From assembly GCA_027068615.1 (NCBI GenBank), contig JAMOQV010000154.1:1-25957 (forward strand): a DNA stretch of 25,957 bases. Reading direction: 5' to 3'. The translations under genes were made by a program, and so were the position numbers. The DNA is from Helicobacteraceae bacterium. GTDB taxonomy: Bacteria; Campylobacterota; Campylobacteria; Campylobacterales; Sulfurimonadaceae. Below are positions 14,554 to 21,554 of the stretch, piece after piece. Position 1 is the stretch's first letter, and each line of letters starts with the position of its first letter. The notes below the pieces were generated by a model. It was not told where the DNA came from, made no database searches, and saw only the letters and a list, made by a program, of their open reading frames with translations.

Positions 14554-16155
14554 TTAATTACGGCTAATATTTTTTTTGATAAACAGCTTTAACTTTTCAA
14601 GTGGCATAGGTTTAGCAAATAAAAATCCTTGAATAATAAAACATCCAAGTTCATTTAAAATTTTTAATTCTTCTTCTTTTTCTACCCCTTCGGCAATAGT
14701 GTGAATATCTAAACTATCGGCCATAGCAATTATTGCTTTTGTGATAATTTTATTGTTTGAAAGATGAATATTTGTTACAAAACTTCTATCTACTTTTATC
14801 TCATCAGGTAAAAGTTTTGTAAGATATTGTAATGTTGTGTTTCCTGTACCAAAATCATCAAAGGAGAATTTTATACTAAATTTTTTAAGATTACTTCTCA
14901 TTTTTAGTAACTCATCCCAATATTTAACTGCTTTTCTTTCTAAAAGTTCTAATATTAAAATTTTACGAATCTCTAGTGGTAGTTTTTTTAATTCGTCTAA
15001 ATAATAACTACTTGTAAACTCTTTAATATCTACATTTACACTAACTATTATATTTGCATTAAATTCTTTATTTAGATTATATATATCTTTTGTTGCGGTA
15101 TACAATACCCAAAGTCCTACCTCTTTTAAATATTTAGATTTTTCTAAAATAGGAATCCATTTTCCATTTGGAATAAATCCAAGTTTTGGATGTCGCCATC
15201 TTAAAAGTGCTTCAACTCCTACAATTTTATTGTTTCTTGAATCAATTTTTGGTTGATAAAATAGAAGTAATTCATTGTTTTTTATAGCTTTTTCAAGGTC
15301 TTTTTCTAAATTTTTTTCTTCTAAAAAATTATCTTTTATCTGTTGGCTAAAAAATAAAACTCTTTCTTTTGATTCTAATAGTTTTAATTCATATAAAGCC
15401 AAATCAGCAGCTTGAAGTAGTTCATCTTTGTTTTTTCCATCACTTGGAAATACAGAAACACCTATAAAAAGGTTGATATCGATTAGATATTTTTCAATTT
15501 CTATTGGTTGTTCTAAAATTTTTATAAAATAATTTATATATTTTTTTATCTCCTCTTTATTTTTAAAATTTTTAAATACAATCACAAATTGGTCAGCCCC
15601 AATTCTTGCTACGAATGAGTTGTTAAGAGATATTTTTTTTATTCTATTTGCTAATGTTTGTAAGACAAAATCTCCTATTTCATTTCCATAAAAATCGTTT
15701 ATAAACTTAAAATCTTTTATATCTAAAAAAGCAATAGCAAGTTTCTGATTTAAAATAGAATTTTCTTTTATTGCATTTTCTAAGTATTTAAAAAAATATT
15801 TTCTATTAGGTAGGGATGTTAGAGTATCTACAAGAAGAGTATATTTTTTTCTTATTTTTATAGCATCTTGTAGATAAGAGATAAAAAAGTGAGATATTTT
15901 TTTGTTGTGTTTAAAAAGTAAAACTTTTTTATTTTTTTTCTCTAAAATAATTTTAATTGTTTTATTATTTACATAAAAAAATAATTCCCCAAATCTATCA
16001 TTTGATAAATCTAAAAAACTATCTATGATTTTAGCTGTATATATACTTTGAGTATATTTATCAAAATTAAACTCTTCAAAAATTAAATATAAAATCTCTT
16101 CAACCTCTGTAAGATTGATATCTATTTTTATACCTGTTTGAAATAATAGTTTCAT
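14554..16155 (-). CDS. GGDEF/EAL protein, probable c-di-GMP phosphodiesterase, stressosome output
   Basis: The protein should hydrolyse c-di-GMP in the cytoplasm. Of 533 residues, 1-105 are an unrecognised domain; 108-270 are a GGDEF domain with TLTSLPNRKYF at the start but GADQF (186-190) instead of GGDEF, so cyclase activity is unlikely. Residues 285-530 are an EAL domain with every expected catalytic position: E315-A-L, N374, E403, D433-D434, K454, E489 and Q509. There is no membrane segment or signal peptide, so the signal must come from a partner. It overlaps the RsbT-RsbX fusion gene by 4 bp (ATGA) and is the last gene of the operon. The unknown N-terminus is the natural candidate for binding the RsbT-like domain, as the RsbU N-terminus does in Bacillus; that is inference. 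Confidence 0.9.
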   Translation of the reverse strand: MKLLFQTGIKIDINLTEVEEILYLIFEEFNFDKYTQSIYTAKIIDSFLDLSNDRFGELFFYVNNKTIKIILEKKNKKVLLFKHNKKISHFFISYLQDAIKIRKKYTLLVDTLTSLPNRKYFFKYLENAIKENSILNQKLAIAFLDIKDFKFINDFYGNEIGDFVLQTLANRIKKISLNNSFVARIGADQFVIVFKNFKNKEEIKKYINYFIKILEQPIEIEKYLIDINLFIGVSVFPSDGKNKDELLQAADLALYELKLLESKERVLFFSQQIKDNFLEEKNLEKDLEKAIKNNELLLFYQPKIDSRNNKIVGVEALLRWRHPKLGFIPNGKWIPILEKSKYLKEVGLWVLYTATKDIYNLNKEFNANIIVSVNVDIKEFTSSYYLDELKKLPLEIRKILILELLERKAVKYWDELLKMRSNLKKFSIKFSFDDFGTGNTTLQYLTKLLPDEIKVDRSFVTNIHLSNNKIITKAIIAMADSLDIHTIAEGVEKEEELKILNELGCFIIQGFLFAKPMPLEKLKLFIKKNISRN

Positions 16156-17048
16156 TTTCTAACCTTTATGCTTAAGATAGAAGCATCATCCAACTCTTTA
16201 TTTTTTAATGTTTGGCTTAACCCTTCATAAGAATAGGGAATTTTATTTAATCTTATCCCATCACTAAAAAGTGCTATATCATCAATCTCTAAAATATATT
16301 CCTTTTTTTTTAAAATTTTCATTCCAAAAATACCCATAGCACTTTGAGAAATGGAATTATTATACAAAAAATTTACATTTCCAAATTGATATAGAAAAAT
16401 TTTATCTTTTATTTCCCCTATTATAAGAGAAGCTCTTTTTGAATCATAAAAAAGGTAATTTATTACATCAATAGATTCTTTTATATCAAAATGTTTAAAT
16501 GCTAAGATTAATTTTTTTAATTTTTTTGAAGCAAGATAAACCTCTTGACTTCCATGCCCTTCAATATCCCATAAAGCGAATAAAAACTTTTTACCTGTAT
16601 TTTCAAAAATCCCACAATCACCACAAGTTGTAATAGATAAAAAAGGGTCTGTTTTTAAAAATGCTTTGAAATTATTAAACTCTTTACAAAATAAGCAATA
16701 CTCTTTTTTTTCTTTTTTATATACATCAAATATAAATATAGTTCCATCTTTTTTAGGGATTATCTCCATAAAATCTACAATATTTATAAGTAAATTTAAA
16801 CCAATTCCTAATGTTTTTGATGAGCTAAAACCCTTTTTAAAAGAGGTTTTAATATCAAAACCATCTGAAATATCATCAAAAATAAGTCTATATTTATCTT
16901 CTAACGAATAAAAGGTAAATTCTCCCCCTTTTGTATGTTTTACAATATTTAATCCAGCTTCTCTAATAATCAAAACTAATTTTTTATCAAATGAATATAA
17001 ATCACTAATTAAAGCAATATCTTTTTTAAAATTTATTTTATACTTCAT
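16152..17048 (-). CDS. RsbT-like kinase fused to RsbX-like PP2C phosphatase
   Basis: The 298 residues join two stressosome activities that are separate genes in Bacillus. Residues 1-110 are a GHKL ATPase of RsbT type: N box E30-x3-N34 in REAGLNIVKHTKGG, a D58/D59-I-S-D-G region in place of the DxGxG motif, the GFSSSKTLGIGL nucleotide loop (73-84) and a closing GTIFIF strand. Residues 118-298 are an RsbX/SpoIIE-type phosphatase: CGDCG (142-146), WDIEGHG (160-166), LFSDG (260-264) and a final L287-D-D-A, supplying the expected metal-binding Asp residues. In the Bacillus model RsbT phosphorylates RsbR and RsbS and leaves to activate the output, while RsbX resets them. Four Cys (118, 121, 142, 145) bracket the junction. 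It overlaps both neighbours (11 and 4 bp). Confidence 0.85.
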   Translation of the reverse strand: MKYKINFKKDIALISDLYSFDKKLVLIIREAGLNIVKHTKGGEFTFYSLEDKYRLIFDDISDGFDIKTSFKKGFSSSKTLGIGLNLLINIVDFMEIIPKKDGTIFIFDVYKKEKKEYCLFCKEFNNFKAFLKTDPFLSITTCGDCGIFENTGKKFLFALWDIEGHGSQEVYLASKKLKKLILAFKHFDIKESIDVINYLFYDSKRASLIIGEIKDKIFLYQFGNVNFLYNNSISQSAMGIFGMKILKKKEYILEIDDIALFSDGIRLNKIPYSYEGLSQTLKNKELDDASILSIKVRK

Positions 17049-17310
17049 TATAAATTGTTTCTACATCAATATCCCACATTGCTATAATTTGGGCGATATA
17101 AGGTGGAATACAACAAAACTCCACTTTTTTACCCAATAACTCTAAAGATTTTTTTAAATCTAAAAGAGTTTTAAATGAAATTTTATTAATAGTTTTTACA
17201 TTTGAGAAATCTACTAAAACGATGCCATTCTCTTTTTTAGCAATTTCTCTAAACATATCTGATATCTCTACATCATTTAAAAACTCTTTTAATAAAACTT
17301 TATATTTCAT
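17038..17310 (-). CDS. RsbS-like single STAS-domain protein
   Basis: This 90-residue protein is a lone STAS domain with the layout of RsbS: a VLVDFSNVKTI strand (31-41), the phosphorylation helix, then LELLGKKVEFCCIPPYIAQI. An ungapped comparison with Bacillus subtilis RsbS around VIDLTSVDMIDSF, recalled from memory, places N42-K43 where RsbS has Asp-Ser59. The phosphorylated serine is therefore Lys here; S45 lies two residues on. It overlaps the RsbR-like gene and the kinase-phosphatase gene by 11 bp each, so the products are probably made in fixed ratio. Position between RsbR and RsbT matches other rsbRST operons. Confidence 0.8.
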   Translation of the reverse strand: MKYKVLLKEFLNDVEISDMFREIAKKENGIVLVDFSNVKTINKISFKTLLDLKKSLELLGKKVEFCCIPPYIAQIIAMWDIDVETIYNEV

Positions 17311-18019
17311 TATTTCTAAAAGTTTCTATTGCTAATTTTAAATCGGCTCTTGTTGTGATTGGTAAATCTATTTCTAAATGAACTAATGTTTCTGCAACTG
17401 CTGGTGTAATACCACTAATTATTAATTCTGCCCCTATTATTTTGATAGCTCTATGAAGTCTTAAAAATTGATTTGCTATTTCAGTATCTATTATAGGAAT
17501 ACCCTCAATATCAACAATCACTTTTAGAGTATTTTTTTCTTTTATTGTTGTTAAGATTTTTCTAATTAAATCAAATGCTTTTTGCGAATCTAAAAATCCA
17601 ATAAGAGGGATTAAAATAGTATCATTATCTAATTTTAAAATAGGGATATCCATACTTTTTATTGTATCTATTTGTTTGCTTATTGTGTCTTTTTCAGTGT
17701 TTTCAAACTCTACAAACATATCAAATGTTAGTGAATATATTTTTTTGATATAAATGTTTTTTTCTTCACAACTTAATTTTTCTTCTTCTAAAACATCAAC
17801 AAGTTTTAATACCATCTTTGCTATTTCATTGATAGATAATTCATATTTACTTAAATTTGCAACAGCATCGAGTATGATTTTATCTGTGCTTTCATCATTT
17901 TCTATTGAATTTAAAATTTGAGAAAAAAATGTTTTAACTTCTATCTCATCAATATCAGTATCAATTTTTGATACCCATTTTGAAATAATTATCTCTTTGT
18001 TTTCTAGTAGTTTATTCAT
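17300..18019 (-). CDS. RsbR-like stressosome sensor/scaffold protein
   Basis: The 239-residue protein has an all-helical N-terminal sensor domain (about 1-115), opening LLENKEIIISKWV in the manner of the RsbRD N-terminal family, and a C-terminal STAS domain (about 122-236). The latter has the family features LIPLIGFLDSQKAFDL, KVIVDIEGIPIIDTEIANQF, IIGAELIISGITPAVAETLV and a TTRADLKLAI end. T179 in I-D-T sits at a known RsbR phosphorylation position. No PAS, globin or light-sensing motif is seen in the N-terminus, so the input is unknown. It is the first gene of the operon; AAGG is 8-10 bases before the ATG, and an extended -10 promoter lies directly upstream. Confidence 0.85.
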   Translation of the reverse strand: MNKLLENKEIIISKWVSKIDTDIDEIEVKTFFSQILNSIENDESTDKIILDAVANLSKYELSINEIAKMVLKLVDVLEEEKLSCEEKNIYIKKIYSLTFDMFVEFENTEKDTISKQIDTIKSMDIPILKLDNDTILIPLIGFLDSQKAFDLIRKILTTIKEKNTLKVIVDIEGIPIIDTEIANQFLRLHRAIKIIGAELIISGITPAVAETLVHLEIDLPITTRADLKLAIETFRNNEI

Positions 18020-18039
18020 AATACTGCCTTTTTTTATTT

Positions 18040-18048
18040 ATTATAGCA
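18040..18048 (-). promoter_or_regulatory. Extended -10 promoter of the stressosome operon
   Basis: The minus strand reads TGCTATAAT, a perfect extended -10 box (TGnTATAAT), predicting a start near 18033, 14 bases before the RsbR-like ATG at 18019. A second TATAAT lies at 18052-18057. The upstream region is T-rich, as in other vegetative promoters of this group. The operon therefore appears to have vegetative expression independent of the tRNA gene. Confidence 0.6.
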
Positions 18049-18101
18049 TAAATTATAATACAATAAAAAAAATAAAGCAAGAGTATTTTATTAGATAAGT
18101 G

Positions 18102-18186
18102 TGGTGCGACCGGAGAGATTTGAACTCTCACACCACTAAGGCACTACCCCCTCAAGGTAGCGTGTCTACCGTTCCACCACGGTCGC
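18102..18186 (-). tRNA. tRNA-Leu (anticodon GAG), CCA encoded
   Basis: The 85-base cloverleaf has a 7-bp acceptor stem (GCGACCG at 18180-18186 with its complement at 18106-18112), discriminator A, encoded CCA (18102-18104), an anticodon stem CTACC/GGTAG around the loop TTGAGGG, and a long variable arm as expected for a class II tRNA. The anticodon GAG reads CUC and CUU. The T arm reads GAGAGTTCAAATCTCTC. It lies 16 bases after the T-run of the atpE terminator with no clear promoter of its own. Confidence 0.95.
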
Positions 18187-18202
18187 ATATATAAAATGAA
18201 GC

Positions 18203-18239
18203 AAAAAAAAAGCTTTAACTCTTTTTGAGTTAAAGCTTT
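18203..18239 (-). terminator. Strong intrinsic terminator of atpE
   Basis: Arms 18209-18221 and 18227-18239 are a perfect 13-bp inverted repeat around a 5-base loop, followed on the minus strand by an uninterrupted run of T through 18203. This is the strongest terminator in the window. It separates atpE from the tRNA-Leu gene. Confidence 0.85.
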
Positions 18240-18267
18240 GAGGTATATTTGAGTTAAATCTTAAAGA

Positions 18268-18582
18268 TTAACCTAAATATGGGTTAGCATAAAGAGCGAT
18301 CAATGCGATAACTAGTGCATAGATAACTTGTGCTTCGATCATTGCAAGAGCGATGAACATTGTAGTCATTAGTTTAGCACCAAGACCTGGGTTTCTAGCA
18401 GTACCAGCGATAGTTGCAGCAGCAGTATGACCCATACCGATAGCTCCACCTAATGCAGCAAGACCAAGACCAAGACCAGCAGCGATCATTGAGTAAGCTT
18501 TAAGAGTTTGGTTAGCAACTTCACCCTCATTTGCGAATACAGCAGCAGACATAGCTACTAAAAGAAAAAGAACTTTTTTCAT
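18268..18582 (-). CDS. atpE: ATP synthase F0 subunit c
   Basis: Subunit c forms the proton-carrying rotor ring of F1F0 ATP synthase in the inner membrane. The 104 residues comprise a leader MKKVLFLLVAMSAAVFA that looks like a signal peptide, a first helix with the Gly-rich packing stretch GLGLGLAALGGAIGMG, the polar loop R63-N-P65, and a second helix with the ion-carrying E83 in MIEAQVIYALVIAL. The residues after Glu lack the Ser/Thr ligands of sodium-binding c rings, so a proton ring is likely. As in other Campylobacterota, it is encoded away from the main atp operon. AAGGAAA precedes the ATG. Confidence 0.97.
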   Translation of the reverse strand: MKKVLFLLVAMSAAVFANEGEVANQTLKAYSMIAAGLGLGLAALGGAIGMGHTAAATIAGTARNPGLGAKLMTTMFIALAMIEAQVIYALVIALIALYANPYLG

Positions 18583-18692
18583 AAATATTTCCTTAAATTA
18601 ATTACAATCCGTTCGGATAGCGTAACCTCATCGTTAAATGAAGCAACCCATACATAAATGCATAGATTTCCCTACTAAAAATTGATAGGCGA

Positions 18693-18698
18693 ATTATA
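18693..18698 (-). promoter_or_regulatory. -10 box of the atpE promoter
   Basis: TATAAT on the minus strand, with a T-rich stretch upstream (TTTTTACA), predicts a start near 18686 and a leader of about 104 nt before the atpE ATG. The leader contains a short ATCCG/CGGAT hairpin around 18607-18618. It lies just after pnp, so atpE is probably transcribed separately from it. Confidence 0.5.
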
Positions 18699-18721
18699 TG
18701 TAAAAACTACTAAATCTTAGC

Positions 18722-20893
18722 TTATGCACGACCTAAAGATATTTTATTACCTTTAAATTCTAATATCTCTACTTGTATCTCTTCACCCTCAGTTAAAACA
18801 TCACTAACTTTTTCAACTCTTTTATCTGAGATTTTAGAGATATGTAAAAGTCCATCAGTTCCATCTGGAAGCTCTATAAATGCACCAAAGTCAACGATTT
18901 TTTTAACTTTACCAGTATAAACTTCACCAACTGCATAGTTTATTTTTTTAACTTTTGGTTTGTTTATGATGCTATGAATATGCTCTTTTGCACATTGAAC
19001 ACCTTTTTTATCTTTACCTGAAACTTTTACTTTTCCATCTTTTTTATCTATATCTATCGCTACTTCAAACTCTTCGATAATACTTCTTATAGTTTTACCA
19101 GCTTGACCGATGATATCGCCTATAAAACTAGGGTCTATATGGAAGATATCAGTAGATGGAAGTACACCATCGTTAAACTCTATCTCTTTTTCAGCTTCAA
19201 GCATTATATCTATGATATGACTTCTACCCTCTTTTGCTTGGTAAAGTGCTTCTTTTAAAACATCTAGGCTAACTCCACCTAGTTTTATATCCATCTGCAT
19301 AGCAGTTATACCATCTTTAGAACCTGTTACTTTAAAGTCCATATCGCCATCGTGGTCTTCTAAGCCCATTATATCTGAAAGGATTGCATATTTATCGCCA
19401 TCACTTACCATACCCATAGCGATACCTGCTACTGTATCTGTTGTTTCTATATCTGCTGCACGAAGTGCCATATAACCACCACAAACAGTAGCCATAGAAG
19501 ATGAACCGTTAGACTCTAGTATCTCAGAAACCAAACGAACAGTATCGCCATTTAAATCAACAATAGGCTCTAATGCTCTTTTTGCTAAGTTACCATGACC
19601 TAACTCTCTTCTTTTTACACCCATAACAGGAGAAGGTTCCCCTACACTAAAACCTGGAAAGTTGTAATGCACCATAAAGTTTTCGTTTTGAGTTCCCTCT
19701 TGTGTAAGAGTTTCAAACATCTGTGCATCTTTTGACCCACCCATAGTAAGAACAACAAGTGCTTGAGTTTGCCCACGAGTAAACAAACAAGATGAGTGTG
19801 CATTTGGAAGTACATTTGTATCGATAGTTATCGGTCTAACCTCTGTTAAACTTCTACCATCAGCACGAACTCTATCATTTAGGATTTGCCCTCTTACTTG
19901 TTCTCTTTTTACTTTTTCTATTGCATCTTTTAGTGCTAATTCATCCCAATCTTCATATTTTACTAAGATAGATTTTCTTAAAACTCTAAGTGCAGTTGAA
20001 CGCTCAGACTTAGCCATCTGATTCATAGCCTCTTTGATATCTTGCATATGGTTATCTCTAACATATACTATCATATCATCATTTTTCATATCAACTTTAC
20101 AGTTTAATTCGAATGTCTCTTTTTTACAACTAGCAAATGCTTCTTCATACTTAGAGTTTGTATCAAAAAGAACTTCTTGAACATCTTTTAGTACATCTAT
20201 AAGTTCATCTTCATTTAATGCATTTGATACATGTTTAGTTACAGTTGGTGTCTCAAGTGCTAACTCTATCATAGGGTCAATCATAGTTCCATCTATAAGC
20301 TCTTCAACATCTGAACCTATAGTTCTCATCTCTATCATTAGTAAATCTTCTTTTGTACCTGAGAGGTATAAATCAAGTGTAGATCTATCTAATTCTGATT
20401 TTGTAGGGTTTAAAATCAACTCTCCATCTATCTTAGCAGCACGAACAGCACATACTGAAGTGTTTATATCTATATCACTTGTATAAAGTGCAGCTGAGAC
20501 TGCATTTAATGCTAAAACTTGTAAATCAGACTCTTTATCTGCTGAGAAAACCATAACAGTAACTTGTGCAGGGTGAGCAAAACCTTTTGGAAAAAGTGGT
20601 CTAATAGAGCGATCAATGATGCGAGATGTTAATGTCTCAAAATCACTAGGCTTTGTCTCTCTTTTGAAAAAACCACCTGGTATTTTACCAGCTGCATAAC
20701 TTTTTTCTATATACTGAACAGTAAGTGGTAAAAAGTCATCTTTTACCATCTCTGTTTCATCTATAACCACTGTTGCTAGGATCACTGTTTTACCACTTCT
20801 AAGCCATGCACTACCGTTAGCTTGTTTAGCTACATCCTTAAAAGAATACTCTTCAACTTTATTTTTTAACTCAATTTTTGCATCATATTTCAC
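18722..20893 (-). CDS. pnp: Polyribonucleotide nucleotidyltransferase (PNPase)
   Basis: PNPase degrades RNA 3'-5' by phosphorolysis and can add 3' tails. The 723 residues contain two RNase PH domains separated by a helical domain (the second with NAHSSCLFTRGQTQALV and a catalytic region around VTGSKDGITAMQMDIK), a KH domain with the GxxG loop G596-Q-A-G599, and an S1 domain at 655-723. The protein ends right after S1 without the longer tail of some homologues. Its start overlaps the preceding phosphoribosyltransferase gene by 11 bp, so the two are translated together. No pnp leader hairpin is possible because the gene start is inside another gene. Confidence 0.98.
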   Translation of the reverse strand: MKYDAKIELKNKVEEYSFKDVAKQANGSAWLRSGKTVILATVVIDETEMVKDDFLPLTVQYIEKSYAAGKIPGGFFKRETKPSDFETLTSRIIDRSIRPLFPKGFAHPAQVTVMVFSADKESDLQVLALNAVSAALYTSDIDINTSVCAVRAAKIDGELILNPTKSELDRSTLDLYLSGTKEDLLMIEMRTIGSDVEELIDGTMIDPMIELALETPTVTKHVSNALNEDELIDVLKDVQEVLFDTNSKYEEAFASCKKETFELNCKVDMKNDDMIVYVRDNHMQDIKEAMNQMAKSERSTALRVLRKSILVKYEDWDELALKDAIEKVKREQVRGQILNDRVRADGRSLTEVRPITIDTNVLPNAHSSCLFTRGQTQALVVLTMGGSKDAQMFETLTQEGTQNENFMVHYNFPGFSVGEPSPVMGVKRRELGHGNLAKRALEPIVDLNGDTVRLVSEILESNGSSSMATVCGGYMALRAADIETTDTVAGIAMGMVSDGDKYAILSDIMGLEDHDGDMDFKVTGSKDGITAMQMDIKLGGVSLDVLKEALYQAKEGRSHIIDIMLEAEKEIEFNDGVLPSTDIFHIDPSFIGDIIGQAGKTIRSIIEEFEVAIDIDKKDGKVKVSGKDKKGVQCAKEHIHSIINKPKVKKINYAVGEVYTGKVKKIVDFGAFIELPDGTDGLLHISKISDKRVEKVSDVLTEGEEIQVEILEFKGNKISLGRA

Positions 20894-21551
20894 AACTATT
20901 TCCTTCTAATAATTTTTCTATCTCTTCGTTTTTTATCACTTCAAACTCTTCATAATATTGTTGAGTATCAACATAGTCATCAATATTATAGATATAATAT
21001 ATATCATCTACATAAGCTTCTAGTAACTCTAACACATCGCTTGGTAAAACTGGGACTGCAATATATACAGCTTTTGGTTTTTGTAACAAAATTGTTTTAA
21101 GTGCAGTCATAAACTTTAAGCCAGTTTCACAACCATCATCTACAAGCAACACAACCTCATCTTTAACCTCAAAAAATGCTCTTCCTTTTCTGTATTTATA
21201 AATATTAGCTAATATTTTTTCTTCATATTTTCTATTTGCTTCACCATATATAAAATCATACTTAATATCAAATGATCTCATTAAGTCTTCATTTATCACC
21301 ATCTCTTCTAGCTCACTAACTCTAGCTAATTCACATTCAAGATTATTTGGAGCTAATATACCTTCTGAAAATAAAAAGTCCATTTCATTATGATAACGAC
21401 TGTTTATCAAAGAAGCAAGTTTAAGACCACCAGAAGATAAAGCAACCAATCTCCAAGATTTCTCTTTAAACTTTTGTATAGGGATGATATCTATCAATCT
21501 ATCTTTTGCATCATGACGATTTTTGAGTATATTTTTATATTTGCCTATCAT
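20883..21551 (-). CDS. Phosphoribosyltransferase-fold protein
   Basis: These 222 residues have a type I phosphoribosyltransferase fold signature: V133-V-L-L-V-D-D-G-C-E-T-G-L-K-F-M-T-A150, in which DDGCETG is the PRPP-binding loop. A Gly-rich ALSSGGLKLASLI near residue 37 supplies the first loop. The substrate is not predictable; proteins of this type in the Campylobacterota gene order lptD-PRT-pnp are annotated only as phosphoribosyltransferases. The Tyr/Asp-rich C-terminus is unusual. It lies 3 bp after lptD and overlaps pnp by 11 bp. Confidence 0.85.
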   Translation of the reverse strand: MIGKYKNILKNRHDAKDRLIDIIPIQKFKEKSWRLVALSSGGLKLASLINSRYHNEMDFLFSEGILAPNNLECELARVSELEEMVINEDLMRSFDIKYDFIYGEANRKYEEKILANIYKYRKGRAFFEVKDEVVLLVDDGCETGLKFMTALKTILLQKPKAVYIAVPVLPSDVLELLEAYVDDIYYIYNIDDYVDTQQYYEEFEVIKNEEIEKLLEGNSCEI

Positions 21552-21554
21552 ATT

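Noticed and set aside
18268..18582. Sodium-type ATP synthase c ring
   Set aside because: The Ser/Thr and Gln ligand set around the carboxylate is missing; the motif around E83 fits a proton ring.
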